The notes beneath the pieces were generated by a model, which saw only the letters and a list, made by a program, of their open reading frames with translations, was not told the DNA's origin and searched no databases. From Tsuneonella rigui (lineage in GTDB: Bacteria > Pseudomonadota > Alphaproteobacteria > Sphingomonadales > Sphingomonadaceae), in the NCBI RefSeq assembly GCF_003958625.1, contig NZ_RSEL01000026.1, forward strand, positions 1 to 64,000: DNA of 64,000 nucleotides, written 5' to 3'. Shown here in pieces: positions 40,378 through 49,293 of the stretch (position 1 is its first letter; the number at the start of each line of letters is the position of its first letter). The translations under genes were made by a program, and so were the position numbers.

Positions 40378-42414
40378 TTACTGGCAGGCCAAGCACTCCT
40401 CGTAGTCGGTTTGTCCGCCCGCCAGTTCGAATTTCGCCGCGTCAGGCGTGTTATCCGCTTCTACCCCGCCGGCGAATCCGGCGCGCTGGACGCTCTTCGA
40501 ACGCAAGTAATACAAGGACTTGATGCCCTTCTCCCAGGCCTGGAAGTGGAGCATCGCGAGGTCCCACTTGTCGACATCGGCGGGGATGAACAGGTTCAAA
40601 CTCTGCGCCTGGTCGATGAACGGCGTGCGGTCGGCGGCGAATTCGAGCAGCCAGCGCTGGTCGATCTCGAAGCTAGTCTTGTAGACCGCCTTTTCCTCGG
40701 GCGTGAGGAAGTCGAGGTGCTGCACCGAGCCGCCCTTCTCGAGGATCGAGTTCCACACATTGGTGGAATTCTTGCTCTTCGTATCGAGCAGTTTTTCGAG
40801 GTACGGGTTCTTGACGATGAAGCTGCCCGACAGCGTCTTGTGAGTGTAGATGTTGGCCGGGATCGGCTCGATGCACGCGCTGGTGCCGCCGCAGATGATC
40901 GAGATCGACGCGGTCGGCGCGATCGCCATTTTGCAGCTGAACCGCTCCATCGCGCCCGCGTCGGCGGCGTCGGGGCAGGGCCCGCGCTCTTCGGCCAGCA
41001 CCATGCTCGCCTCTTCGGCCTTGGCGGCGATGTGTTTGAACATTTTCAGGTTCCACACTTTCGCCATCGGGCTTTCGAAGCCGATGTTCTTCATCTGCAG
41101 GAATGAGTGGAAACCCATCACGCCCATGCCGACGCTCCGTTCGCGCATCGCGGAGTATTTGGCGCGCGCCATCTCTTCGGGCGCGCGATCGATGTAGTCC
41201 TGCAGCACGTTGTCGAGGAAGCGCATGACGTCCTCGATGAACGTCTTGTCGCCTTCCCACTGCTCCCAGGTTTCGAGGTTCAGCGAGGACAGGCAGCACA
41301 CCGCAGTGCGGTCGTTGCCGAGGTGGTCGATCCCGGTCGGCAGTGTGATCTCGGAGCACAGGTTCGAGGTCGAGACCTTGAGGCCGAGCTCGCGGTGGTG
41401 GCGCGGCATCATCCGGTTCACCGTGTCGGAGAACACGATGTAGGGCTCGCCGGTGGCCAGGCGGGTTTCGACCAGCTTCTGGAACAGGCTGCGCGCATCG
41501 ACCTTGCCGCGGACTTCGCCGGTCTTGGGGCTGGTCAGCGCCCATTCGCCGCCCGCACGCACGCACTCCATAAACGCGTCGCTGACGAGCACGCCGTGGT
41601 GCAGGTTCAGCGCCTTGCGGTTGAAGTCGCCCGAGGGCTTGCGGATTTCGAGGAACTCCTCGATCTCGGGGTGCGAAATGTCGAGGTAGCAGGCGGCCGA
41701 GCCGCGCCGCAGCGACCCCTGCGAAATCGCCAGCGTCAGGCTGTCCATTACCCGCACGAACGGGATGATGCCGCTGGTCTTGCCATTGAGGCCGACCGGC
41801 TCGCCGATCCCGCGCACGTTGCCCCAGTAGGTGCCGATCCCGCCGCCGCGCGATGCGAGCCAGACGTTCTCGTTCCAGGTGCCGACGATGCCTTCGAGGC
41901 TGTCGCTCACCGAATTGAGGTAGCACGAGATCGGCAGGCCGCGATTGGTGCCGCCGTTCGACAGCACCGGGGTCGCGGGCATGAACCACAGCTTGGAGAT
42001 GTAGTCGTACAGCCGCTGCGCGTGATACTGGTCGTCGGCGTAGGCGTCGGCCACGCGGGCGAACAGATCCTGGTAGGTCTCGCCCGGCAGCAGGTAGCGG
42101 TCGTCGAGCGTTTCCTTGCCGAAGTCGGTCAGCAGAGCATCGCGGCTGGCGTCGGTGACGATCGTGAAGCGCCGGTCGGCGATCTTCTTGCTGTCGTCGC
42201 CGGGCTTCTTGGCGGCCTTGACCACGGTGGCGACCGCCTCAGCCATCGCACCGGCGGCCATGTCGGCGACCAACGCTTCGCTGCCCTTGTCGTGCTTGTC
42301 CATGCTCAGTGCCGCCTTATTGCCGGGCGCAGCGTCCGTTGCCGGGCTGTCGATCGCATCCGCAGTGGTGTCATCGAGCCCCATGGCCGCCTCGTTCCCA
42401 GTCCTGAAATCCAT
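40378..42414 (-). CDS. nrdA: Ribonucleotide reductase class Ia subunit alpha
   Basis: A 678-residue R1 subunit. Active-site cysteines are in PISCYLNSV and NLCSEITLPT, the loop region is RRGSAACYLDISHPEIEEF, and the C-terminal redox pair lies in ECLACQ. The N terminus has an Asp/Ala-rich extension of about 85 residues but no ATP-cone, so dATP-controlled overall activity by that domain is not expected. nrdB lies about 5 kb downstream. Two NrdR-like dyads lie about 215-265 bases upstream. Confidence 0.95.
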   Translation of the reverse strand: MDFRTGNEAAMGLDDTTADAIDSPATDAAPGNKAALSMDKHDKGSEALVADMAAGAMAEAVATVVKAAKKPGDDSKKIADRRFTIVTDASRDALLTDFGKETLDDRYLLPGETYQDLFARVADAYADDQYHAQRLYDYISKLWFMPATPVLSNGGTNRGLPISCYLNSVSDSLEGIVGTWNENVWLASRGGGIGTYWGNVRGIGEPVGLNGKTSGIIPFVRVMDSLTLAISQGSLRRGSAACYLDISHPEIEEFLEIRKPSGDFNRKALNLHHGVLVSDAFMECVRAGGEWALTSPKTGEVRGKVDARSLFQKLVETRLATGEPYIVFSDTVNRMMPRHHRELGLKVSTSNLCSEITLPTGIDHLGNDRTAVCCLSSLNLETWEQWEGDKTFIEDVMRFLDNVLQDYIDRAPEEMARAKYSAMRERSVGMGVMGFHSFLQMKNIGFESPMAKVWNLKMFKHIAAKAEEASMVLAEERGPCPDAADAGAMERFSCKMAIAPTASISIICGGTSACIEPIPANIYTHKTLSGSFIVKNPYLEKLLDTKSKNSTNVWNSILEKGGSVQHLDFLTPEEKAVYKTSFEIDQRWLLEFAADRTPFIDQAQSLNLFIPADVDKWDLAMLHFQAWEKGIKSLYYLRSKSVQRAGFAGGVEADNTPDAAKFELAGGQTDYEECLACQ

Positions 42415-42944
42415 TGTGCCCCGTCCGTCTTTCGCTTGCGGAAGAACGGGGCTCCCGACCCCGATGTTCCGTATTCGTTCGATTCGGAGCTGAAGCATCC
42501 GAACTATCATTTTTGGGCGCTAGCGGGGGGATTACTTTTCCCCAGATCGCTCCCCAAGCGGGCCTCCGCGAGGGCGCACAAGGGCCGCAGTTTCCGGTCC
42601 GCTGCATATGGGCATGCGCGGCGGCGAAAACTAGGTCTTGTGGGTCCCCCATAGTGCCCAACCACAATGGATAGTGAATCAACCGGGACTCGGGTGCAAT
42701 AGGGTCAATACCCAATTAACCGCGATCGGCCTATGAAGGGCCCGGTGTCTTAGCATTGTGCAGCGCCGCGACGCGCCGGATTTCCACCACTGGCGGCCTG
42801 CGCAAGAGTCAAAATGGAGCCGGTGAAAAATATTTTGCCGGGGACTGCCTGCGCAAGGCCTTGCCAGCCCAACACAGGTTAGTCGCGGAACGATCGGAAG
42901 GGCCCGGCCTTGAGTCACCACACAATCTCAAGCGCAGGTGGGAC
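42415..42944. promoter_or_regulatory. 530-base regulatory gap between nrdA and the ClpP-like gene
   Basis: Two NrdR-like 16-mers lie on the divergent side: CCACAATGGATAGTGA (42662-42677, 12 of 16 matches) and a weaker AAACTAGGTCTTGTGG (42628-42643). The short dyad GGGTCAATACCC lies at 42702-42713. I see no coding sequence with a convincing ribosome site. An AT-rich -10-like run (AAAAATATTTTG near 42828) may serve the ClpP-like gene. Confidence 0.45.
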
Positions 42945-43526
42945 ATGGCACGAGAAGACCGCGAACACTGCAAACCCGATGCCAAGCTGACGGCGGACAT
43001 CTCGCTCGTGGGCACCGTCGATGAGGCGATGGCATGCAAGTTGCGCGACGCCCTCGCGGACGCCGAATCGGGCGACGGGCCGCTGACGATCGACATGACC
43101 ACGCTGGGCGGCGACCCGGAAATGGCGCGGCGGATGATCGTCGAGGTCGACGCCGCGCGCGAGCGGCTCAAGGGACGGCGGCTGGTGTTCGTCGGCAAGA
43201 CGGTGGTCTATTCCGCAGGCTGCACCTTCATGGCGGCGTTCCCGCCTGAGGACCGCTACCTCACCGCCGACGCGACGCTGCTGATTCACTGCCGGCAATT
43301 GAAGCAGACGATGGAGCTCGACGGGCCGATCCGCTCGCACCTCCCGAAACTGGAAGCGATGATCCACCAGCTCGAAACCGGCATCGATCTCGAAAAGGAG
43401 AACTTCGAGCGGCTGATCGAGGGCACCGAAGTACCGATGGACGAGCTGCTCGAGAAGGCGCTCTATAACTGGTACGTGTCGGCCGAGGAAGCAGTCGAGC
43501 GCAAGCTGGTTGCGGGGATCGTCTAG
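42945..43526 (+). CDS. ClpP-fold serine-protease-like protein
   Basis: A 193-residue protein with the ClpP/crotonase architecture: PLTIDMTTLGGDPEMARRMI (the G-G-D-x-x-x oxyanion strand), VGKTVVYSAGCTFMAAFP with the candidate nucleophile Ser, and LLIHCRQL with the candidate His. The helix LEKENFERLIEGTEVPMDELLEKALYNWYVSAEEAVERKLV matches the C-terminal handle. The usual A-S-M/A nucleophile context is changed to Y-S-A-G-C. No Clp ATPase is adjacent. Confidence 0.75.
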   Translation: MAREDREHCKPDAKLTADISLVGTVDEAMACKLRDALADAESGDGPLTIDMTTLGGDPEMARRMIVEVDAARERLKGRRLVFVGKTVVYSAGCTFMAAFPPEDRYLTADATLLIHCRQLKQTMELDGPIRSHLPKLEAMIHQLETGIDLEKENFERLIEGTEVPMDELLEKALYNWYVSAEEAVERKLVAGIV

Positions 43527-44125
43527 GTCGAGCACTGCCGTGCGGCGTCGGCGGCTGCCCGCGCCGCGTCGTTTTGTCCCGCACCTGGGGCGATCTCTTC
43601 GACCATACACGGCGTCGGTTTGAGCCGGATGGCTAGCAGATACGCAACTTCGGGCGCCGGGTGCGGCTGTTCCGCGACGTTGAAGCGCACGATCAGCGAG
43701 TCGGGCAAGAAGCGCTCGGCGGCGGGCCCGCGCCATTCGGCGGTCTTGCCGAACGAACTGAACGCGCCGCCGCTCGCGCGCGACAAGTCCAGCTTAGTCT
43801 CCGCGCGGTCGGGCGCGACTACGCTCATCGTTTGCCGCGCATCGGCGTCGGCGATGCGCAGTTGCCAGCCTGCCGGGCCCGGGCACAGCACCTCGCTGTA
43901 AGGCATCTCCTCGCGCTCCTCGCGCTCCTCGCGCACGAGCTTGCAGCCTTCGAGCGAGGTGTAGCGATACGCGCGGCCGGCAACCGGGCTGGGTGAGGCG
44001 GGCGCCGCCTGCGCACGCGCCGCGGGACTGGTGTCTTGAGTGGCGGCAGGCGCCGGCTCCTCCCCGCCTCCCTGCGAACAAGCGGCGAAGAGGGCGAAGG
44101 CGGGAAGGAGCGCGAGCGTTTTCAT
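43523..44125 (-). CDS. Lipoprotein of unknown function
   Basis: A 200-residue predicted lipoprotein. The signal peptide MKTLALLPAFALFAACS gives lipobox FAAC (Cys about residue 17). A Pro/Ala-rich linker follows, then a beta-rich domain with a YRYTSLEGCKLVRE start and a second Cys pair (VLCPG, TPCMVEE). No known domain. The stop overlaps the ClpP-like stop by four bases. Confidence 0.65.
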   Translation of the reverse strand: MKTLALLPAFALFAACSQGGGEEPAPAATQDTSPAARAQAAPASPSPVAGRAYRYTSLEGCKLVREEREEREEMPYSEVLCPGPAGWQLRIADADARQTMSVVAPDRAETKLDLSRASGGAFSSFGKTAEWRGPAAERFLPDSLIVRFNVAEQPHPAPEVAYLLAIRLKPTPCMVEEIAPGAGQNDAARAAADAARQCST

Positions 44126-44159
44126 CCCGCACCAACCCGTCAGGTTCGCGAAAGCTCCG

Positions 44160-45059
44160 TCAGGCGGGCACGGGCGCGGCGGCCCGCGCATGGTCGGCGA
44201 TGGCATCGGCGATCTCGTCGACCAGTTCGAGCGGCAGGTCGTGACCCATGCCGGGGATGGTCTTGAGCTTGGAGCCCTTGATGTGCGCGGCGGTATCCTG
44301 CCCGCCCGCGAGCGGGACCAGCGGATCGGCCTCGCCGTGGATCACCAGCGTCGGTGCGGTGACGCTCTGCAGCCGCTCGCGCCGGTCGCCGTCGGCAATG
44401 ATCGCGGCGAGCTGGCGCGGCATGCCCTGCGGGTAGAAGCTGCGCTTGATCAGCGCCCGGCTGCGCTCGCGCACCTTGTCGGGGTCGGAGCGGTAGCCGG
44501 GGCTGCCGATTGCGGTGGCGACCTTTACCCCGTGCTCAACCAGTACCTCCTCGTCCATCGATTCGGGCCGCTTGGTCAGCGCCGACATTGCTTCCTTGGT
44601 CGCTGCGGGCAGCTTGCGGTTGCCGGTGGTCGACATGATCGAGGTCAGGGTCAGCACCCGCTCAGGGTGGCTGAAGGCCATGTGCTGGGCGATCATCCCG
44701 CCCATGCTCGCGCCGACGATGTGCGCCTTGGCAATGCCCAGCGCGTCGAGCAGGCCGATCCCATCGTCCGCCATGTCGGCGAGCGTATAGGGTACCTTGG
44801 GCTTAAACCCGAAGCGGCTGAGCAGCATCATCTTGACGATGCCCGGCGACTTCGCGCCTTCCATCTTGTGGCTCAAACCGATGTCGCGGTTGTCGTAGCG
44901 AATCACCCGGAAACCGCGCTCGACCAGCGCATCGACCAGCTCTTGTGGCCACAAGGTCATCTGTGCGCCGAGGCCCATCACCAGCAGCACCGGCGGCGCG
45001 TTCTTGTCGCCGTGCTCGTCGTACTCGATCGTGATTCCGTTGGCGGTGGTCTGCGGCAT
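44160..45059 (-). CDS. Alpha/beta-fold hydrolase
   Basis: A 299-residue hydrolase. The oxyanion strand LLVMGLGAQM, the nucleophile elbow IVGASMGGMIAQ (Ser in G-A-S-M-G-G), the acid in VIHGEADPLVPLAGG and the His in IPGMGHDLP are all visible, giving a full Ser-Asp-His triad. It resembles the esterase/haloperoxidase group; substrate unknown. No signal peptide. Confidence 0.88.
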   Translation of the reverse strand: MPQTTANGITIEYDEHGDKNAPPVLLVMGLGAQMTLWPQELVDALVERGFRVIRYDNRDIGLSHKMEGAKSPGIVKMMLLSRFGFKPKVPYTLADMADDGIGLLDALGIAKAHIVGASMGGMIAQHMAFSHPERVLTLTSIMSTTGNRKLPAATKEAMSALTKRPESMDEEVLVEHGVKVATAIGSPGYRSDPDKVRERSRALIKRSFYPQGMPRQLAAIIADGDRRERLQSVTAPTLVIHGEADPLVPLAGGQDTAAHIKGSKLKTIPGMGHDLPLELVDEIADAIADHARAAAPVPA

Positions 45060-45128
45060 GCGTTGGCCCTCCCTTTCGCTCCCGCCCGGTGCGTAGCATC
45101 GGACGCGAGCGAAGGAAAAGGGCCGGGA

Positions 45129-46799
45129 TCAGTCCGCCGACCGGGTAGCGTTCAGCTCGCGCCCGCCCTGCCGCAGGACGAGCCCGCCGGCCTTGCCCTC
45201 GCCCGGCGTGAACTCGACGCGCGCATCGACGCCCACGGCGGCGAACTCGGTCGCGCTCAATGCCTGCAGCGCGATCGGCCGCTGCGGACCGAAGGCGAGC
45301 GTGAGCACGCCGTCGTCACCGAGGGCGACCGCGATCGGCGCGACCGCGCTGGTATAGGCGCCGGTGTAGCTCGCCAGCACCTCGCGCGGCACGTCGACCG
45401 TGACCAGCTTGGGCATTGGCCCGGTGCGCAGCGCGCGCTCGGCCTTCTCCTCACCGTTCTGGTGCATCAGCATCGCCCACGTGCCATCGCTCTCCTGCTT
45501 CATCTCGAACCAGTTGAGGCTGTTAGGGCCGTAGAAGAACCGATTGCCGCCCGCGGCCAGCACCGCGCTGTCGGACGCGCCGCTGCGGCGGGTGTAGAGC
45601 TTGCCGTCGCGCGCGAAGAACAGGCGGGTCGCGTCGCCGTCCCCGTCGATCGCATAGCTGCCGAACATCGGCTCGAGCGCGGCGAGATCCGGGGTCGCTT
45701 CGCTGAAGGTCGGGAACGGCTTGCCGATCGCCTGCGCCGCCAGCCGCAGCATCGGCAACCCGGCGGACTGGATGCCGCCATCGGAATTGGTGAACACCGC
45801 AACAAACAAGTCGCGCTCGGGGATGTAGAGCGCGTTGGTGCCGAAGCCGAAGATGCCCCCGCTATGGGTGATCGTCTTGAGGCCCTGCAAGCTGGTCTGG
45901 CCGAGCCCGAAGCCGTAAGGCTCACTCTTGCCGTCCGGCAGCGGAGTGGGCGCGATCATCTGGGCGTAGAGCGGCGCGCTCACGACCTTGCCGTGATGAA
46001 GCGCGTCGGACCACTTCGCGAGATCGCCCACGGTCCCGATCAGCGCGCCGGCGGCGTGCGGCACGCTCATGTCGAGCACCCGGGCGGGCACGAACTTGCC
46101 GTCGGGGCCTTCGGTATAGCCGGTCGCGAACGCCGGGACCGAGGCTTCCTCGCCTCCATAGCGGATCGTCGTCAGCCCGAGCGGCTTGGTGATCCGTTCG
46201 GCGATCGCCTGGTGCCACGGCATGCCGGTCACCGCTTCGATCACCGCGCCAACGAGGACGTAGCCCGAGTTGTTGTAGTCCCACTTCTCGCCGGGCTGGA
46301 ACTCCGCTGGCTGGTCGCGGAACTCGGCGATCATCTCGGCAGTGGTGTGCGGCGTGCGCACCTTGTCGCTCGCCATCCACCCGGGGATGCCGGTGTACGA
46401 CTGGATGCCCGAGGTGTGGTTGAGCAACTGGCGCACGGTCGCGTGGGCGCCCGGCTCGGGATAGCCGGGGACGAACTTCGACAGCGGATCGTCGAGCGAC
46501 AGCTTGCCCTCGGCGACCAGTTGGAGAACCACCGCGGCGGAGAACTGCTTGGTGATCGAGCCCAGGCGGAACACCGTGTCGGGTGTGACCGGCACGCCCT
46601 TGGCCATATCGGCCATGCCCGCGCCGCCCGCGTAGACCACCTTGCCGCCCTCGGTCACGATCACCGCGCCGCCGGGGCCGCTGACCGGATAGGCCGCGTC
46701 GACGATCGCCTCGGCCTTGGCCGCAAAGTCGGGCTCGACGGCGTGAGCCGGAGCCGACAGGACCGCCAGCGCCGCAGCGGCGGAGTATTTGAAATTCAT
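45129..46799 (-). CDS. Beta-lactamase-class-C-like serine hydrolase, secreted
   Basis: A 556-residue exported enzyme. The signal peptide ends at APAHA. The AmpC/EstB-like domain has the nucleophile S-x-x-K in LGSITKQF, the Y-x-N in WDYNNSGYVLVG, and HSGGIFGFG as the third motif. A C-terminal domain of about 180 residues is beta-rich (DUF3471-like). Members are esterases, D-aminopeptidases or peptidoglycan-related enzymes rather than beta-lactamases. The upstream gap has an AT-rich run around 46815-46840. Confidence 0.85.
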   Translation of the reverse strand: MNFKYSAAAALAVLSAPAHAVEPDFAAKAEAIVDAAYPVSGPGGAVIVTEGGKVVYAGGAGMADMAKGVPVTPDTVFRLGSITKQFSAAVVLQLVAEGKLSLDDPLSKFVPGYPEPGAHATVRQLLNHTSGIQSYTGIPGWMASDKVRTPHTTAEMIAEFRDQPAEFQPGEKWDYNNSGYVLVGAVIEAVTGMPWHQAIAERITKPLGLTTIRYGGEEASVPAFATGYTEGPDGKFVPARVLDMSVPHAAGALIGTVGDLAKWSDALHHGKVVSAPLYAQMIAPTPLPDGKSEPYGFGLGQTSLQGLKTITHSGGIFGFGTNALYIPERDLFVAVFTNSDGGIQSAGLPMLRLAAQAIGKPFPTFSEATPDLAALEPMFGSYAIDGDGDATRLFFARDGKLYTRRSGASDSAVLAAGGNRFFYGPNSLNWFEMKQESDGTWAMLMHQNGEEKAERALRTGPMPKLVTVDVPREVLASYTGAYTSAVAPIAVALGDDGVLTLAFGPQRPIALQALSATEFAAVGVDARVEFTPGEGKAGGLVLRQGGRELNATRSAD

Positions 46800-46859
46800 C
46801 GCGGTTTTTCCTCCCTCGTGTATTGCTGAGTTAATACACTGAGGAAAACCGGTCAAGCG

Positions 46860-48443
46860 CTACGGCACCAGCACCGTGTCCTTCGCCACCGGGTCGGTCT
46901 CAGGATAATCGAGCGTGTAGTGCAAGCCCCGGCTCTCGTGCCGCTTCAGCGCGCTGCGGACGATGAGGTCGGCGCACTGGTGGAGGTTGCGCAGCTCGAT
47001 CAGGTCGGTGGTGACGCGGAAGCTGCCGTAATAGTCCTCGATCTCCTGCGCCAAATTGGCGATCCGGTGCGCGGCGCGTTCGAGGCGCTTGGTGGTGCGC
47101 ACGATGCCGACGTAGTTCCACATGAACCGGCGGATCTCGGTCCAATTCTGCTGGATGACGACTTCCTCGTCGGAGTCGGTCACCCGGCTGGCGTCCCACT
47201 CCTTGATCGCGGGCGGCTCGTCCATCTCATCCCACGCGGCGAGGATGTCTTTCGCCGCGGCCTCGCCGAATACGAAGCATTCGAGCAGCGAGTTGGAGGC
47301 GAGGCGGTTGGCACCGTGCAGGCCGCTCTCGGTGCACTCGCCCGCAGCCCACAAACCGGGGAGGTCGGTCCTCGCGTCGAGCCCGATCAGGATCCCACCG
47401 CAGGTGTAATGCTGCGCGGGCACCACCGGGATCGGCTCCTTGGTCATGTCGATGCCGAGCCCGATCAGCTTCTCATAGATGTTCGGGAAGTGGTGCTTCA
47501 CGAACTCCGGTTCCTGGTGGCTGATGTCGAGGTGGACGTAGTCGAGCCCGTCGCGCTTGATCTCGCTGTCGTTGGCGCGCGCCACGATGTCGCGCGGGGC
47601 CAGCTCGGCGCGCTCGTCGTAATCGGGCATGTAGCGATGCTTAGTCTTGGGATTGAGCAGCAGCCCGCCCTCGCCGCGCACCGCCTCGGTAATGAGGAAG
47701 TTCTTGACCTCGAGGTTGTAGAGGCAGGTCGGGTGGAACTGCATCATCTCCATGTTGGAGACACGGCAGCCCGCCCGCCACGCCATCGCGATGCCGTCCC
47801 CGGTCGCACCGCGCGGCGCGGTGGAGAACTGGTACACGCGCCCCGCGCCGCCGGTCGCCATCACTGTGGCCCGCGCGACATGCGCCTCGACCTGGCCGGT
47901 CGCTTCGTCGAGCGCATAGACGCCCCACACGCGGCCACTGCCGGAGAATTTCTCCGCATTCCGGCCGGTGATGAGATCGATGCAACTGCGCCCCGGCAGC
48001 AAGGTAATGTTGGGGTTTGCCTCGGCTGCCTTCAGCAGCGCCTCCTGCACCGCCCAGCCGGTCGCGTCGTTGACATGGACGATGCGCCGCTGGCTGTGCC
48101 CGCCCTCGCGGGTGAGGTGCAGCGCGCCCTCTTCCTTGTTGAACGGCACGCCGAGCTCGATCAGCCGGTCAATCGCGGCGGGCGCGTTCTCGATCACGAA
48201 CTCGACCGTCTCGACCCGGTTGAGGCCCGCGCCGGCGACCATCGTGTCGCGGATGTGCTCCTCGAAGGTGTCTCCCGCATCAAGCACCGCGGCGATCCCG
48301 CCCTGCGCCCACGCCGTGCTGCCGCCGGTCAGCGATCCCTTGGCGAGCACCAGCACCCGGCGGGTCTCGGCCAGCGCGAGCGCGGCGGTCAGCCCGGCGG
48401 CGCCCGAGCCGATGACGATAACGTCGTGTTGCGGCGTGGTCAT
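46860..48443 (-). CDS. nadB: L-aspartate oxidase
   Basis: A 527-residue FAD enzyme that oxidises L-aspartate to iminosuccinate for NAD synthesis. The FAD loop is VIGSGAAGLTAAL. The active-site segments are STAWAQGGIAAVL, REGGHSQRRIVH, MQFHPTCLYN and AQHYTCGGILIGLD, and the FAD-contacting Glu-Ser-Gly-Leu-His-Gly-Ala-Asn-Arg-Leu is present. Partner genes nadA and nadC are not adjacent. Confidence 0.95.
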   Translation of the reverse strand: MTTPQHDVIVIGSGAAGLTAALALAETRRVLVLAKGSLTGGSTAWAQGGIAAVLDAGDTFEEHIRDTMVAGAGLNRVETVEFVIENAPAAIDRLIELGVPFNKEEGALHLTREGGHSQRRIVHVNDATGWAVQEALLKAAEANPNITLLPGRSCIDLITGRNAEKFSGSGRVWGVYALDEATGQVEAHVARATVMATGGAGRVYQFSTAPRGATGDGIAMAWRAGCRVSNMEMMQFHPTCLYNLEVKNFLITEAVRGEGGLLLNPKTKHRYMPDYDERAELAPRDIVARANDSEIKRDGLDYVHLDISHQEPEFVKHHFPNIYEKLIGLGIDMTKEPIPVVPAQHYTCGGILIGLDARTDLPGLWAAGECTESGLHGANRLASNSLLECFVFGEAAAKDILAAWDEMDEPPAIKEWDASRVTDSDEEVVIQQNWTEIRRFMWNYVGIVRTTKRLERAAHRIANLAQEIEDYYGSFRVTTDLIELRNLHQCADLIVRSALKRHESRGLHYTLDYPETDPVAKDTVLVP

Positions 48444-48496
48444 GCGCGTGCTTGAACACGCCCGCGCCGGTCGGCGCAAGATGATTGGGGCCGAAG

Positions 48497-48976
48497 ATGG
48501 ACGCCGCGCGGCGCAAGCAACTGGAAGAGCGCCGTCGCTTCATGCACGAGCGCAATGCTGCGCGCGCCCAGCGCCAGGCGATGGAGCCCGCGTTGTCGGC
48601 TTTGGAGCAGGCAGGGGAGACCTTCCGCGTTTATCGCTTGGGCCCCGAGCCGCACTGGAACCCGCGCTGGATTCCTTCGGGCTACAGCTACATCCCATGG
48701 CACGATCTCCCCGGAGTGGAGACGCGCAAGGTCAACGACCGGCCGGCGATGGCAGAGGTCCTGCGCGAACTCCTGGCGGAGCGGCTGAAGCCGGAAGACG
48801 AGTTCCTGTTCGTCCCCGCGGGCAAGGGCTGGTCGATCGGCATGCTGCGCGAAGGTTTCGACCGCCATGCCGAGGCACTGCTCGATGTCGCGTGGGACAA
48901 CGCTTATCTCGCCGCGCCGCCCGCGCAGTGGCTGCTGTGCGGCGACTGGAGCCGGGTCATGTGGAAGGACGGCTAG
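48497..48976 (+). CDS. Conserved hypothetical protein
   Basis: A 159-residue basic protein. An arginine/glutamate-rich helix (residues 1-35) is followed by a compact domain with VYRLGPEPHWNPRWIPSGYSYIPWHDLP and PAGKGWSIGMLREGFDRHAEALL segments. I do not recognise a family. The ATG at 48497 has no clear ribosome site; a TTG four codons earlier is possible. Divergent from nadB. Confidence 0.6.
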   Translation: MDAARRKQLEERRRFMHERNAARAQRQAMEPALSALEQAGETFRVYRLGPEPHWNPRWIPSGYSYIPWHDLPGVETRKVNDRPAMAEVLRELLAERLKPEDEFLFVPAGKGWSIGMLREGFDRHAEALLDVAWDNAYLAAPPAQWLLCGDWSRVMWKDG

Positions 48977-49095
48977 GCAATTTCCCGCACAGGGCGCGCG
49001 AATCCCACGCTTCGCCGCTCGGGCCTATCGCTGTGCAATCGCTCGGCTAACCCAGTGCGGGACAGGGGAATGAGGGTCGGGAAGGGTCGCTCGCA

Positions 49096-49284
49096 ATGAA
49101 GCTTGCGCATATTTCGTGCGCGTTCGGTCGGCATAGTGTCGATGCGAACGCTATTCGCCGCGTGCACGGGGGCCAGGTCGGCCGCTGCCGGCATTGCTCC
49201 ACGCCGCTGGAGGAAAGTTCGCCGTTTACCTGGACGCCGATGTACGTCCGCGATGCGGGGCTCGGCGGGCGCTACCTGGGTTAA
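49096..49284 (+). CDS. Small zinc-ribbon-like protein
   Basis: A 62-residue protein. The C-A-F-G-R-H pattern near the start and C-R-H-C-S-T-P later give a likely small zinc site. A GGGAAGGG-type site lies 13 bases before the ATG. Tiny proteins with a first Cys-x(4)-His and a later C-x-x-C are common in this order. Function unknown. Confidence 0.5.
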   Translation: MKLAHISCAFGRHSVDANAIRRVHGGQVGRCRHCSTPLEESSPFTWTPMYVRDAGLGGRYLG

Positions 49285-49293
49285 GGGGCGCCG

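Noticed and set aside
40673-42654. Long frames overlapping nrdA on both strands
   Set aside because: nrdA is complete and diagnostic; the others have no motif.
44040-46829. A 929-codon frame antisense to the hydrolase genes
   Set aside because: Both genes beneath it carry complete catalytic motifs; the frame is a composition artefact.
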